A stretch of 64,000 nt of DNA from Variovorax sp. WDL1 (GCF_001541225.1 NZ_LMTS01000288.1:28096-92095); one strand, 5' to 3'. Positions 16,490-25,700 are shown, counted from the stretch's first letter. The notes: generated by a model not told the origin, from the letters alone. A program made the numbers and translations.

Positions 16490-18076
16490 CTACCCCGAGA
16501 CGCGAACCAGCTTGAACTGCGGTGCCTGCTCGCCGCGCACCGAAGTCTGAATGGCCGCCACCTTGCCGGGAACGACCGCGTTCAGCACTTCCTTGTCGAT
16601 GCGCATCTTCCGCACGGTGCCATCGAAGTAGAGCGAGTCCAGGCCCAGCAGGATCTTGGTGCCGCAGTTGGCCAGGAAGTCCTCGGAGAAGTGCGTCGGG
16701 CTTTGGCTCGCAGCGATCAGGGCCACCCCGAATTTGCGAGCCTCCTTGGCCAACCTGTCGAGAATATTGGTGTCCTTGTCGGCGAAGAATTGGTGGGCTT
16801 CGTCGACCACGATCACGTCCCGCAGCTCGGCAGCGCCCTTCACAATTCCGCGTTCGCGCGCATGCTCGAAGATCTCGGTGAGCCGGGTCCAGACAAACAT
16901 CTTCTGCTCGGTACCGGATAGCGCCGTGAGGTTGTAGCGCCACACCGGCGCTGCCTCATCGAAGGGAGGCTCGGCGCTGCGATAGATTCCGCTGGCCACG
17001 ATGGTCTCAAGCCGATTCACGATCGAGCGGACGGTCTCCATTGTGTCGAACCGTATGAGCGCATCGAGTTCCTTGCCGGTGGCGATGCCGGCCACGTACT
17101 CGCTGAATGACTCGATCACGCCATCCACGCCCTGCTCGACCTCGCGACGCGCCTCTTCCACATCCTCGCCATTGCCCAGGCCGGCGCCGAACTTCCGCGC
17201 CTTCGCCTGCCATGACACAACGCGCTTGTTGTGCTCTTCCAGAAGGCGCGTCGACTTGGTTCCGCCACCGACGGTCAGGTTTCGCAGACGTGTCTTGGCG
17301 AACGCGGCCGCCTCTGCGAGCGAGGGATAGTGCTTGCCGAACCGCTTCTGCGAGTAGCGTTCAAGAGGCCCCTCGTGCCGATCTGTCCACCAGCAACGCG
17401 CTTCGCGATCGAACTGCAGCGTGAGACCGGCGGCGCGGGCGGCTTCCTTCGCGCTGTCCTTCGCCTCGAACGGGATGTCGAGGTAAATGCGGCCTTCGCC
17501 CGGCGGGAGATCGCCGTGCTCTTCGTGCCAGGTCGACGCATCGTCAGCGCGAAAGCCGTGCATTGCGTAGAGGTCCTGCAGCAGGTTTCGCAGCGAGGCC
17601 CCCTGCCGGTCGCCCATCGGCGTGCGGCTGGAGTCGTTCACCATCTCGATGAAAGCCTGGATTCGCTTTCGCACGCCACCGTAGTGCGGGTTGGACGAGA
17701 TCTTCAGTGGGTTGATGCCATATGGCGTCGACTCGGAGAAGATGACGGTGGAGGAGTCGTCCAGCTCGAGGTCCCCGTGCACATCCATCAGATGCACGCG
17801 AATGTTGCGCTGGGCGCGGGTGATCTGGCGAACGATCCGGCGAAGAGTGAACGTCTTCCCGCTGCCGGACTTGCCGGCCAGAAGCATGTGCCCGTTGACG
17901 GCGTCCGCCTCGGACCAGGCCACCGGCACCTGCTGGCCGCGCTGGAGCAGTGGATCGTCGAAGCCGAAGATGATTCGCATGACCGCAGGTGATGCCGCGG
18001 CTTCCACAGCCTGAACCGGCTGAATCACGGAAGGCCGCGGCGCGAGCGCGCCATCGGAGACCGCGGAGATCGCCAC
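16490..18076 (-). CDS. HerA/DUF87-type ATPase with DUF5710-like insert
   Basis: The protein has 528 residues. Walker A GKSGSGKT at 68-75 and Walker B DVIVVDEAH at about 420-428 place it in the HerA/FtsK/VirB4 group of DNA-translocating ATPases. An insert at about 196-230 (IYLDIPFEAKDSAKEAARAAGLTLQFDREARCWW) resembles DUF5710, a small domain found in plasmid primase/helicase proteins. A helical region at 280-340 follows. The gene lies next to the HAD and Fic genes and not with the DotDCB operon. It could move DNA or remodel the transfer machine; the partner is unknown. Confidence 0.8.
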   Translation of the reverse strand: MAISAVSDGALAPRPSVIQPVQAVEAAASPAVMRIIFGFDDPLLQRGQQVPVAWSEADAVNGHMLLAGKSGSGKTFTLRRIVRQITRAQRNIRVHLMDVHGDLELDDSSTVIFSESTPYGINPLKISSNPHYGGVRKRIQAFIEMVNDSSRTPMGDRQGASLRNLLQDLYAMHGFRADDASTWHEEHGDLPPGEGRIYLDIPFEAKDSAKEAARAAGLTLQFDREARCWWTDRHEGPLERYSQKRFGKHYPSLAEAAAFAKTRLRNLTVGGGTKSTRLLEEHNKRVVSWQAKARKFGAGLGNGEDVEEARREVEQGVDGVIESFSEYVAGIATGKELDALIRFDTMETVRSIVNRLETIVASGIYRSAEPPFDEAAPVWRYNLTALSGTEQKMFVWTRLTEIFEHARERGIVKGAAELRDVIVVDEAHQFFADKDTNILDRLAKEARKFGVALIAASQSPTHFSEDFLANCGTKILLGLDSLYFDGTVRKMRIDKEVLNAVVPGKVAAIQTSVRGEQAPQFKLVRVSG

Positions 18077-18090
18077 TGGGAGCGCCGCCC

Positions 18091-18690
18091 TCAGAACTTC
18101 GAGGTCGGCCCGGCGCCGTGCTCGGGCGCCACACGCTCACTTCGGGCCGCATCCAGCATGGCAGCCAGTCGGCCGCGCGTTTGAGGGACCGACAAGCCCT
18201 GATTCGGGTCCGAAAGGAGAAGCCGGGCGGCCACGCCCTCGTCGCTGGCGAAGAATTCCGGCCGGTCGTCGATCACCACGATCTCGTCCAGCGTCAGTTC
18301 TGCCAAGTGGGCTTCGCGACGGGACTCATTGACCCAATCCAGCGATTGCCGAATGAACTCAGGCGCAGGGGCGCCCAGGTCCACGAAGTAGCCTGGCGGC
18401 TGGATGACGCGATCGCTCAGCTCGCCCAGCAGATGCGCCAACGTTGCCTGGTCAAACTTCCTGCGCCAGGTCGAGTGCACGAGGATCGCCACGTCGGGCC
18501 GGTCGACCAGCACGTCGACCAGGTGGCCCAGCCAAATGAGGCGGCCCTGGGCCTTCATCTGCACCGCAAGGAGCGGACCGCTCGTGGGGCCGCTCGCGAC
18601 ATGGATCGCATCGGAGGCCCGGTGCAGAACGCCGTCGAAGTCCAGGCAGAGAATGGTTTGGCAGTAAGACTGAATCGGCGGCATGATCAT
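18091..18690 (-). CDS. HAD-superfamily protein (HAD_SAK type)
   Basis: The protein has 199 residues. Motif I LCLDFDGVLH carries the nucleophile Asp, VHSTWRR fits motif II, and VVIDDRPEFF fits motif IV with paired Asp. This architecture matches the HAD family found in Swiss-army-knife RNA-repair proteins and in phage/plasmid genes. It is transcribed toward and close to the HerA-type gene (14 bp apart), so they probably form one unit. The substrate (a nucleic-acid end or a nucleotide phosphate) is unknown. Confidence 0.7.
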   Translation of the reverse strand: MIMPPIQSYCQTILCLDFDGVLHRASDAIHVASGPTSGPLLAVQMKAQGRLIWLGHLVDVLVDRPDVAILVHSTWRRKFDQATLAHLLGELSDRVIQPPGYFVDLGAPAPEFIRQSLDWVNESRREAHLAELTLDEIVVIDDRPEFFASDEGVAARLLLSDPNQGLSVPQTRGRLAAMLDAARSERVAPEHGAGPTSKF

Positions 18691-18793
18691 TTTCTATTCG
18701 TTCGCAGAATTGTAGCTATACGGACGGATTATCTCGACACACGCCCGTATCGAACAGAATGTTTCAGCGCCAGGTAGGAGGCCGGCCCGCCAC

Positions 18794-18838
18794 ATTGTTG
18801 CGCTCATTGTTGCTCGGCGCAACAATGCTCGAAATAAT
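18794..18838. repeat. Nested palindrome, copy 4
   Basis: Contains TTGTTGCGCTCATTGTTGC, then GCGCAACAA and CGAAATAAT. It lies in the divergent region between the HAD and Fic genes, so here it is near a promoter and not only at gene ends. Confidence 0.8.
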
Positions 18839-18903
18839 CGCACGCAGAAGAAGTGTGTTTTCGTAGCATGTCCCTTTCACGGACGAAGGAAGGCGACCAC
18901 GAA

Positions 18904-20301
18904 ATGCACATGGATCTGAAGCACATCACCGACCTGCACAAGCGGGAGCTGGCGTACCACATCGGCATGGCCGGCGCCAACGACGGCATCTCCATCGGCG
19001 AGCTGATGGAAAAGTGCTCGACGGTTCAGGACGCGGATGTCGGGCTCGAGCGTACCGCCGTGTGGCGCCGGCTCAAGCAGTTGAGCCAGGAAGGCCTCGT
19101 GCAGCTGATCGACGCCGGCAGCCGGCGCAGCGCCTTCTACATTCCCACGGATGCTCTGCGCAGGGCCGCGCTGCACATGCATCTCTCCAGCGATTCGCAG
19201 TCGCGGCCCCATGTCGCCTACGACCGCGGCCTGCTGGACGGCTACGTCCCCAACGAGACCCGGTATCTCCGCTCCGCCGAGCTGGAAGGCCTCCAGCTGG
19301 CATGCGCGCCTGGCACCCTGGAACGCGGAGAGCGTCAGGACCGGGACATGCGCCGTTTCATGAGCGACCTCTCCTACGCTTCGAGTCGCCTGGAAGGTGT
19401 CGACTACGGGCACCTCGCCACGAAGAGCTTTTTCGAAGAGGACACGCCCATCAGCAACATGGCGCCGGTCGACCGGAAGGTGCTCATGAATCATTTCCAG
19501 GCGGCCAAGTTCATCATCGAAGGCATCCACCAGCCGACACGCGAAGGGGACGTGGGCATCAATGAGCATGACATCCGCAGCATCCACGCGATTCTGTCGA
19601 GTGGCTTGCTCACCAACCCGATGCATCAGGGAGCGATGCGCAACACGGCGGTGAAGATCGGCTCGAGCAGCTACATCCCTCCGGTCATCCCCGACGAGAT
19701 CAAGCGGCTCTTCAGCCAGGTCGTGCAGAAAGCTTCCGAGATCAAGAACCCGTACGAGCAATCCCTGTTCCTGCTGGTTCACCTGCCCTACTTGCAGCCC
19801 TTCCACGACTGCAACAAGCGCGTCGCGCGCCTGTGCACCAACGTCCCGCTCCTGCGCAACGGCATCCTTCCGATCAGCTGGCTGGACGTCAACAAGGACG
19901 ACATGGAGGTAGGCCTGGCCGCGGTCTACGAGCAACGCGATCCCCGGATCCTGGCCGAGGTGTATGTGCAGGCCTGCCATCGGTCCTTCGAGAGCTTCAC
20001 GATCACCCAGGCGGCGCGCGATCCGGACGAGATCGACCTGCGCTACGACAACCAGCTGCGCCAGGTCATTCGCGCCGTGGTGTTGGAGAATGGCGCCATC
20101 ACCGCCCCGTCGAGCGTCGATCCCTCCGATACGTCAGGGTTCATCGATCGCGTCACAGAGCTCGTGGGCGCCTGCCTCGGCAACCCCTTCGTCGGGGCCG
20201 CATACGGCCTGAGGCTGCCGGATATCGAGCGGTTCGCCGCGGCCCGAGAGGCGGACAGCGCAGTTTCGGACGAAACGCCGCGCATGGCGGAAATCACCTA
20301 A
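18904..20301 (+). CDS. Fic-family protein with N-terminal winged helix and altered active site
   Basis: The start at 18904 follows GGAAGG by 10 bases; other in-frame starts are at 18853 and 18868. The 465-residue protein begins with an HTH-like region (about 1-85: TAVWRRLKQLSQEGLVQLIDAG). A probable class II inhibitory motif SSRLEG is at about 161-166. The Fic motif is at 296-309 (YLQPFHDCNKRVAR): the usual His is Gln298, and the GNGR glycine positions are Cys303 and Lys305. Fic proteins normally transfer AMP or related groups to target proteins; with this variation the activity may be different or lost. A subset of Fic proteins with YLQPFxDxNKR is known to me, so the pattern may be a natural subclass. 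It may control a host pathway or plasmid stability. Confidence 0.8.
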   Translation: MHMDLKHITDLHKRELAYHIGMAGANDGISIGELMEKCSTVQDADVGLERTAVWRRLKQLSQEGLVQLIDAGSRRSAFYIPTDALRRAALHMHLSSDSQSRPHVAYDRGLLDGYVPNETRYLRSAELEGLQLACAPGTLERGERQDRDMRRFMSDLSYASSRLEGVDYGHLATKSFFEEDTPISNMAPVDRKVLMNHFQAAKFIIEGIHQPTREGDVGINEHDIRSIHAILSSGLLTNPMHQGAMRNTAVKIGSSSYIPPVIPDEIKRLFSQVVQKASEIKNPYEQSLFLLVHLPYLQPFHDCNKRVARLCTNVPLLRNGILPISWLDVNKDDMEVGLAAVYEQRDPRILAEVYVQACHRSFESFTITQAARDPDEIDLRYDNQLRQVIRAVVLENGAITAPSSVDPSDTSGFIDRVTELVGACLGNPFVGAAYGLRLPDIERFAAAREADSAVSDETPRMAEIT

Positions 20302-20613
20302 TGACCTGTGGCTGCGGAACGCCAGTGGACGACCGCTTTCCAGCAATCATGACGTCCGCTGTAAGCCCGGTTTTGGCCCATAGCCAACATAGGCTTTTCC
20401 CGAAAGCTCAGCACGGCAGCGACAGTAGTACACGTCAGATGCCAGCATCAGGTCGTTCGGAGTTCTGCTCCGCGCTCACAGCGGTCGTTGCTTTTAGCTC
20501 GATATAGAACGAACTTCTGCCCCCCTCACGTCGAAGCTGGTAGCCTGGCACCACGCGCGCCGATCAGGTTCCGTTCTGGTTTCACCGATGTCCTGGCGAA
20601 GGGCCAAAAAAGG
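20302..20613. other. Intergenic gap at plasmid/cargo border
   Basis: No convincing ORF, repeat or promoter-like element is seen. It separates the backbone Fic gene from the cargo block that begins with the minus-strand TetR gene. Confidence 0.5.
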
Positions 20614-21258
20614 TCATTGCCTTGCGTGCGCCACAGTTGAGCGCTTAGACAGCAGGCGCGGGGCTGCCGCTCGAGATACGGGCTCACTCCGTTCTCGTGC
20701 GAGGAGGGTTTCGCTCAACATCATCATGACGCGTTCGAACGGCCCCGGGTCATTCAACGCGCGGGTGAGAACGAGGGCCCCCTGAATGCGTAACACCGCA
20801 TCCTCGGCGCGGAGTTGAGCCTCCTCGACCCCAACCCCACTCTCCTCGATAACTCCCGCGAAGGCAGCGACCCATTTCTGGAAGATCCTCTGGATTCCGG
20901 GGCCCAACTCTCCCTCGTTGCACGTCAGGGCCAAGAGCGCAACAAAGCAAGTGGTGCTTCCGCCCTTGTAGTGTTCCCACAGGTGCTCAAGAACGTCACG
21001 CAAGCGTTCCTGGGGCGGCAGATCCCCGCGCAAGCGACTCAAGATCTGCTCGTCGAAGGCATATTCGGTTTGCTCGAATACCGCATGCAGCATCTCATCC
21101 TTTCCGTTCGGGAAGTGGTGATAGAGGCTTGCTCGGCCCAGGCCGGTCTGCTCAGCGATGCGGGTCAAGGTTGCACCCTCATAGCCAAATCTGCGAAAGA
21201 CCTCACGCAGGTCTCGCACCACCTCAGCTCGGCTTCGCCGTTCTCGCATCTCTTTCAT
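20614..21258 (-). CDS. TetR-family regulator
   Basis: The start at 21258 (MKEMRERRSRAEVVRDL) is chosen because the longer frame runs through the operator region. The HTH is at about 18-50 (GYEGATLTRIAEQTGLGRASLYHHFPNGKDEMLHAVF), the typical TetR N-terminal arrangement. The C-terminal domain has a Cys in TTCFVALLALTC and is otherwise helical. It is divergent from the Bug-type gene at 21370, and two copies of a palindromic operator lie between them, so it most likely represses that cluster and itself. The ligand is presumably the substrate of the cluster. Confidence 0.85.
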   Translation of the reverse strand: MKEMRERRSRAEVVRDLREVFRRFGYEGATLTRIAEQTGLGRASLYHHFPNGKDEMLHAVFEQTEYAFDEQILSRLRGDLPPQERLRDVLEHLWEHYKGGSTTCFVALLALTCNEGELGPGIQRIFQKWVAAFAGVIEESGVGVEEAQLRAEDAVLRIQGALVLTRALNDPGPFERVMMMLSETLLARERSEPVSRAAAPRLLSKRSTVAHARQ

Positions 21259-21270
21259 GCAGGGATTATG

Positions 21271-21317
21271 ACCGAACGTTCGGTACGGGTAAATCCCGGT
21301 TCGTCCCGAACGTTCGG
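21271..21317. promoter_or_regulatory. Two palindromic TetR-type operators
   Basis: ACCGAACGTTCGGT (21271-21284), a perfect 14-bp palindrome, and CCGAACGTTCGG (21306-21317) lie 35 bp apart in the divergent region between the TetR gene and the Bug gene. The identical core and position indicate the binding sites of the adjacent TetR. No other copy was noticed in the window. Confidence 0.8.
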
Positions 21318-21369
21318 TACAGTAAATTTCCTGCACCGGCGACACCGACCGCAAATCAGGAGAAACAGC

Positions 21370-22347
21370 ATGTCCTCTCGCAGAGAATTCCTTGCCCAAA
21401 CAAGCGTTGCGACCACGCTCGCAGCCTTCGCCGCACCGCTGCTCGCGCAGGGAACCAAACCGCTCCGGTTAGTCATCGGCTTCCCGGCGGGTGTCCTTAC
21501 TGACAACGTCGCCCGGCTGATCGCTGACGGGATGAAGGGCGCCTATCCGGCCGGAACGATCGTCGAAAACAAAACAGGTGCTGGAGGACGGATTGCCGCG
21601 GAGTTTGTGAAGCGAGCCGATGCAGACGGTTCCACCTTGCTGCTGACCCCGCTCTTTACGTTCACGCTTTATCCCCACGTCTACCGCAACTTGTCGTATG
21701 ACCCACTGAAGGATTTCAAGCCCGTTGCCGCAGTTGCATCTTTCGACTACGCGCTCACCGTAGGCCCGTCCGTCCCCAATAGCGTGAAGACCCTTCCCGA
21801 GTTCATCCAGTGGTGCCGCGAAGACGAGAAGCGAAACCAGTACGGAATCCCCGCTGCAGGATCCACGCCCCAGTTCATTGGAGACCTCCTCGCTGGTGCA
21901 ACTGGCGTGCCGTTTTCGGCGGTCGCGTACAAGGGGGGAGCGCCGCTGCTGCAAGACCTGATTGGCGGCCAGATCCCGGCCATCATCGATCCGCTGCCGA
22001 ACGCGTTCGAGTACCACAAGGCAGGACGCTTGCGGGTGCTTACCGTGTTTTCCGAACGCCGGTCCCCGTTGTTGCCGGACATTCCCGCGATCGGTGAGTA
22101 CAAGATGGGGCAACTCGCTGCCCGCGAGTTGTTCGGCGTTTTTGTACCAGCCACAGTCTCAGACAGCCACGTGGCAACGCTTCGCACGCAGCTTGCAGCA
22201 TCGGTCGACAACTCGAAGGGCGGCTTTGCCCGCATGCTGGTAAATGCGGAGTCGATGGGTACCTCCGATCTAACTGCCTTCACGCAGAAGGAGACCGAGC
22301 GCTGGAAATCGGTGGTGCTAGCGTCCGGATTCAAGGCCGTGGACTAG
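21370..22347 (+). CDS. Bug/TctC-family tripartite-transporter substrate-binding protein
   Basis: The 325-residue protein has a Tat-like signal peptide (SRREFLAQTSVATTLAAFAAPLLAQ). Bug-family hallmarks follow: LRLVIGFPAGVLTDNVARLIA (the phosphate-loop-like N-terminal segment), AGGRIAAEFV, YGIPAAGSTPQFIGDL, VAYKGGAPLLQDLIGGQI and the VFSERRSPLLPDIPAIGE segment. Such periplasmic proteins bind carboxylates or related small organics for the TctAB permease, but no permease is in the window, which is normal for the many orphan Bug genes of Burkholderiales. It is the first gene of the putative operon controlled by TetR. Confidence 0.85.
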   Translation: MSSRREFLAQTSVATTLAAFAAPLLAQGTKPLRLVIGFPAGVLTDNVARLIADGMKGAYPAGTIVENKTGAGGRIAAEFVKRADADGSTLLLTPLFTFTLYPHVYRNLSYDPLKDFKPVAAVASFDYALTVGPSVPNSVKTLPEFIQWCREDEKRNQYGIPAAGSTPQFIGDLLAGATGVPFSAVAYKGGAPLLQDLIGGQIPAIIDPLPNAFEYHKAGRLRVLTVFSERRSPLLPDIPAIGEYKMGQLAARELFGVFVPATVSDSHVATLRTQLAASVDNSKGGFARMLVNAESMGTSDLTAFTQKETERWKSVVLASGFKAVD

Positions 22348-22357
22348 GACGCAATAC

Positions 22358-23860
22358 GTGACGGAACAGCATTGCCAGCCAAGCAGCTCCAGGCGGCCAC
22401 GGCTGATAGTCGTCGGCGGAGGCTTTAGCGCGGCATCCCTTGTGGTCCAACTCCTGCGCTGCGCGCGCCTTTCGGTAGAAATCGTCATCGTCGAGTCGCG
22501 TGCGAACGTCGGCTGCGGCTTAGCCTACTCGGCGACGGACAGCGACTATCGCCTCAATGCGCCGCTCGACGTTCACTGGATCGATCCCAATAGGCCTCTT
22601 GAACTGCGTCATTGGTTTGAGGAGCGCGGCATTCTCGAAGCAGATCCTGCATGCATGACCAGCAATGGGCTAGTATTCCTGCGGCGGTCGGATCTAGGCA
22701 AGTATTTAACCGACACGATCGATGGCGCCTCCAGAGCTGCACCAGCGGGCTCCTCGATCCGCCACGTTCGTGACACAGCGACGTCCGTTGCACTCGATCG
22801 GGGCGTCTATCAGGTGCAATGCGCCAAGGGCGGGATCATCGACGGCGAGATGCTGGTCATCGCCACGGGCAATCCGGTGCCAGCCTTGCGAACGCCCTTC
22901 AGCCCCGCACATGAGGTCAATCCACGCATCATTGGAAATCCCCTAGAGCCCGGTTGCCTCGACCACATCCCGAAGTCGGCTCGTGTGCTGGTCGTCGGAA
23001 GTGGGTTGACCGCATTGGACATCGCGTCCACGTTTGTCCGCCGCCAGCACATGGGGGGGATCCTGGTGGTCTCGCGTCGAGGTTATCGGCCGAGCTCTCA
23101 ATCGCCTGAGAGCCTGAGGCTTCCGCCGAAGCCGGTAGAACTGGGTACAGCAATCCCCCCTTTCATTGAAGGCGAACCTGCAACGATTGCCGCCTGGACT
23201 CGAGCACTGCGCAAGCAAATCAGGCGCGACGTGGCCGAAGGCAAAACCTGGTTTGCGGCGTTCGACTCGGTTCGGGACGTCGTGTGGAAGCTCTGGCCCC
23301 GACTGTCGACGCGCGAGAAGCTCAAGTTCCTCAATAGGCTGCGCGTCTTCTATGACGTGCACCGGTTTCGCACGCCCCCGATGAACGAAGAACTGGTGGC
23401 GACTGCGGAACGAGGAGGCGACGTACGCTATGCAGCGGCGGCGCTTCTCGGTGTTGAGGCGTCACCCAGCCATGTGAACGTGCTGCTCTCGGAAGGATCC
23501 GGAGGACAAAGCAAGTGGCATCAATTCGACTTCGTCGTCAACTGCACGGGCTTGGATGCGGGATCAGCCTGGCGAAGAAACGCCCTGCTGCGCTCGCTGC
23601 TAGAGCAAGGACTGCTGCGGCTTCATCCCACAGGGATTGGGTTCGACGTATCCGAGCAGTGCGAGGCGTTCGATTCGCGCGGTGTGCCGCAACCAACACT
23701 TCGCGTGATCGGCCCGCCCACCGCTGGCGCCTTCGGTGACCCGGTTGCCATTCCTTTCATCGCCAACCAGGTGCAAAGGATCCTGCCGGACCTGTTGCGT
23801 ACCCTGGATTCCCTCCACCACTTCAATGACGAAACCTATGAACCAACATCAATTGACTGA
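22358..23860 (+). CDS. FAD/NAD(P)-binding oxidoreductase (COG4529-like)
   Basis: The protein has 500 residues and a GTG start. A Rossmann FAD-binding fold is at the N-terminus (LIVVGGGFSAASL), with CGLAYSATD and APLDVHWIDP downstream as in the COG4529 family. A second nucleotide site is VLVVGSGLTALDIA near 210, and LVIATGNPVP fits the ATG motif. The C-terminal part has GPPTAGAFGDPVAIPFIANQV. It begins 10 bp after the Bug gene stop and overlaps the hydrolase gene by 23 bp, so the three form an operon. Substrate unknown; an oxidative step on the compound bound by the Bug protein is a reasonable guess. Confidence 0.75.
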   Translation: MTEQHCQPSSSRRPRLIVVGGGFSAASLVVQLLRCARLSVEIVIVESRANVGCGLAYSATDSDYRLNAPLDVHWIDPNRPLELRHWFEERGILEADPACMTSNGLVFLRRSDLGKYLTDTIDGASRAAPAGSSIRHVRDTATSVALDRGVYQVQCAKGGIIDGEMLVIATGNPVPALRTPFSPAHEVNPRIIGNPLEPGCLDHIPKSARVLVVGSGLTALDIASTFVRRQHMGGILVVSRRGYRPSSQSPESLRLPPKPVELGTAIPPFIEGEPATIAAWTRALRKQIRRDVAEGKTWFAAFDSVRDVVWKLWPRLSTREKLKFLNRLRVFYDVHRFRTPPMNEELVATAERGGDVRYAAAALLGVEASPSHVNVLLSEGSGGQSKWHQFDFVVNCTGLDAGSAWRRNALLRSLLEQGLLRLHPTGIGFDVSEQCEAFDSRGVPQPTLRVIGPPTAGAFGDPVAIPFIANQVQRILPDLLRTLDSLHHFNDETYEPTSID

Positions 23861-25115
23861 AAAGTACATTACCGCCGGCGGCTTCAAAACCCGCTACCTC
23901 GAAGGAGGAAGCGTCGATGGCGTTCCGGTAGTTCTCTTGCACGACGGCGGCTGGGGCGCTCGCGCTGAGACGACGTGGGGTGGCGTTGCGCCCATCCTGC
24001 TCGAGGCCGGTTATCGCCTCCTCGTGCCAGACCTGCTAGGTTTCGGCGGAACTGAGAAGGCGTACTTTTTCGATAAATCTCCGGTCGCATTCCGAATGAA
24101 GCACGTAGCCGACTTCTGTGCTGCGGTGGGTTGCTCAAGCGCCCATTTCGTCGGCACGTCGTTCGGAGGCACTTTGCTGATGAGAGCGTTGGCCGCAAAG
24201 CCATGCCCCTGGCCGGTTGCGAGCGCATGCAGCATCGCTGGGACTGGAGGACCTTGGCGGGTCCCCGAAGCGATGGGCAAGTTGGCTGACTTCGATGGCT
24301 CCGTGGACTCGATCGCCAGGCTGGTATCGATGATCGCAGAACCGGGATATCCAGGGTTTGACTCCGAAACGTACATCAAGGAACGGCATGCCAGCGCACT
24401 AGTGCCGGGCCACTATGCTGCACTTTCCGCTGCACGGTTGCAGGCCCCGTGGGAGCAAAGTGCGCAATCCGCGCAGGCGGACGCGTATCCCGGTTCGCTG
24501 CAGGGCTGCGAAATCCCGTTAATGCTGATCGAACCGGAGCAGGATCCCACTTGCCAACCAGGATGGCCGTCGAAGATCAAGGAAGTTCTGCCGGAAGCGG
24601 AAGTGCAAACAATTTCAGGGCGGCACTCTCCGAACGTCGACAGGCCCGAACTTGTTGCCAGGATGTTGCTTGGCTGGCTGGATCGCGTCGGTTCACGCAA
24701 GGCGGAAGGAAGCGTGAAGAGGTTGCATGGCCAGGGTAAGGCCCTAACCGAGACAATCGTCTCCCTTCTCAAGGATGCCGAGTTCAGGACACTGGGGCTG
24801 CGCGATTACTTCGAATACCGCGACTTGGGAGTTAGTGAGGCGACGGAAGGCCGGTTCGTGGCGCGTGTTGTTCGCGCACATGCAGGGCTTCCGGTCACAG
24901 CAAGCTGGCATGTGCACTATGCAGATTTCCGTTTGCTTTACGTACTGAAGGGATGGCTGAAGTTCCACTACAAGGACCGTGGCACGTTTCAGCTCAGCGC
25001 CGGTGACGCCATCTTCCAGGCACCGGATCCACATGCGGAGCTGGAGCACTCTGAAGACGTCGAGGTCCTTGAGGTTGCGTCTCCTGCAGATTTCTCCACG
25101 GATGACGTCTCATGA
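23838..25115 (+). CDS. Alpha/beta-hydrolase fused to a cupin domain
   Basis: The ATG at 23838 overlaps the end of the flavoprotein gene by 23 bp. The protein has 425 residues. The hydrolase part (1-285) shows the oxyanion HDGGW at about 35-39, the nucleophile elbow GTSFGG with Ser108, Asp236 as candidate acid and His263 in GRHSPN. The C-terminal 120 residues form a cupin-like domain: WHVHYADFRLLYVLKGWLKF with His358/His360, then SAGDAIFQAPDPHAELEHSE with His399. The fusion suggests hydrolysis of an ester or C-C bond coupled to substrate or metal binding by the cupin. Catabolic role inferred. Confidence 0.75.
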   Translation: MNQHQLTEKYITAGGFKTRYLEGGSVDGVPVVLLHDGGWGARAETTWGGVAPILLEAGYRLLVPDLLGFGGTEKAYFFDKSPVAFRMKHVADFCAAVGCSSAHFVGTSFGGTLLMRALAAKPCPWPVASACSIAGTGGPWRVPEAMGKLADFDGSVDSIARLVSMIAEPGYPGFDSETYIKERHASALVPGHYAALSAARLQAPWEQSAQSAQADAYPGSLQGCEIPLMLIEPEQDPTCQPGWPSKIKEVLPEAEVQTISGRHSPNVDRPELVARMLLGWLDRVGSRKAEGSVKRLHGQGKALTETIVSLLKDAEFRTLGLRDYFEYRDLGVSEATEGRFVARVVRAHAGLPVTASWHVHYADFRLLYVLKGWLKFHYKDRGTFQLSAGDAIFQAPDPHAELEHSEDVEVLEVASPADFSTDDVS

Positions 25116-25505
25116 GTTCCGCCTACGCTCACCCTTTTAATAAACACGGACTGAACACTACCCATCTCCACGGCTCCCTGCATCGAACAGGACGTTGGAG
25201 CCAACGGACACAGCGATCACCCAGGTCTGACTACGCGTGGAGCGGGCCGTGGTCCTCTTCAGCGCTCCTCGATTCCCGGACAAAGTGGCCAGGGCACGTA
25301 GCCTGCCGACAATCGGCACCCTAGCTAAGGCTGCTTTGCGCCCGTGACTGCTTCTGGGCCGACTGTAGCCGGTCACGGCCCAGGATCTTTGGGCTCAAAG
25401 CGGACGTCAATGCACGCCGGCGGACCTCGCGCGGCGTCAGTACTTGCCAACTGCAATTCGCGGTGCTGCCACCGACGGCGCGTCCGAACTTCGACGCGCT
25501 TCTCT
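25116..25505. other. Gap without gene between catabolic and metal cargo
   Basis: I see no reliable ORF or repeat. The composition is GC-rich, and short frames on either strand lack support. It marks the boundary between the TetR-linked cluster and the HMA/MFS pair. Confidence 0.4.
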
Positions 25506-25700
25506 TCAAGGCGCTGGCGGGTAGCCGGCGGCGGAGAGCGCGGCGGCGAACTTCTCGCGCGGCTCGGCGGACTCGACCGTCACGCGCTTGCTCTTCGGAT
25601 CCGTTTCAACACGCGCTTGGGGGTCCACCGTCGCGCAGACCCGGAGGATGCCACGGGCGCAGCCGCCGCAGCTCATGGCCGGGATGTTCATTTCGATCAT
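25506..25700 (-). CDS. Heavy-metal-associated (HMA) protein, CopZ-like
   Basis: The protein has 64 residues. MSCGGC (C11 and C14) is the MxCxxC metal site of HMA domains and CopZ-type chaperones, and the length fits one free-standing domain. It ferries soft metals such as Cu(I) or Hg(II) to partners. A MerR/CueR-type operator lies immediately upstream (25735-25770). No P-type ATPase or MerR regulator is encoded nearby, so the gene depends on a regulator elsewhere. Confidence 0.85.
   Translation of the reverse strand: MIEMNIPAMSCGGCARGILRVCATVDPQARVETDPKSKRVTVESAEPREKFAAALSAAGYPPAP

Noticed and set aside
18877..19980. 367-codon minus-strand frame
   Set aside because: Antisense to the Fic gene, which has clear motifs; no family or start signal.
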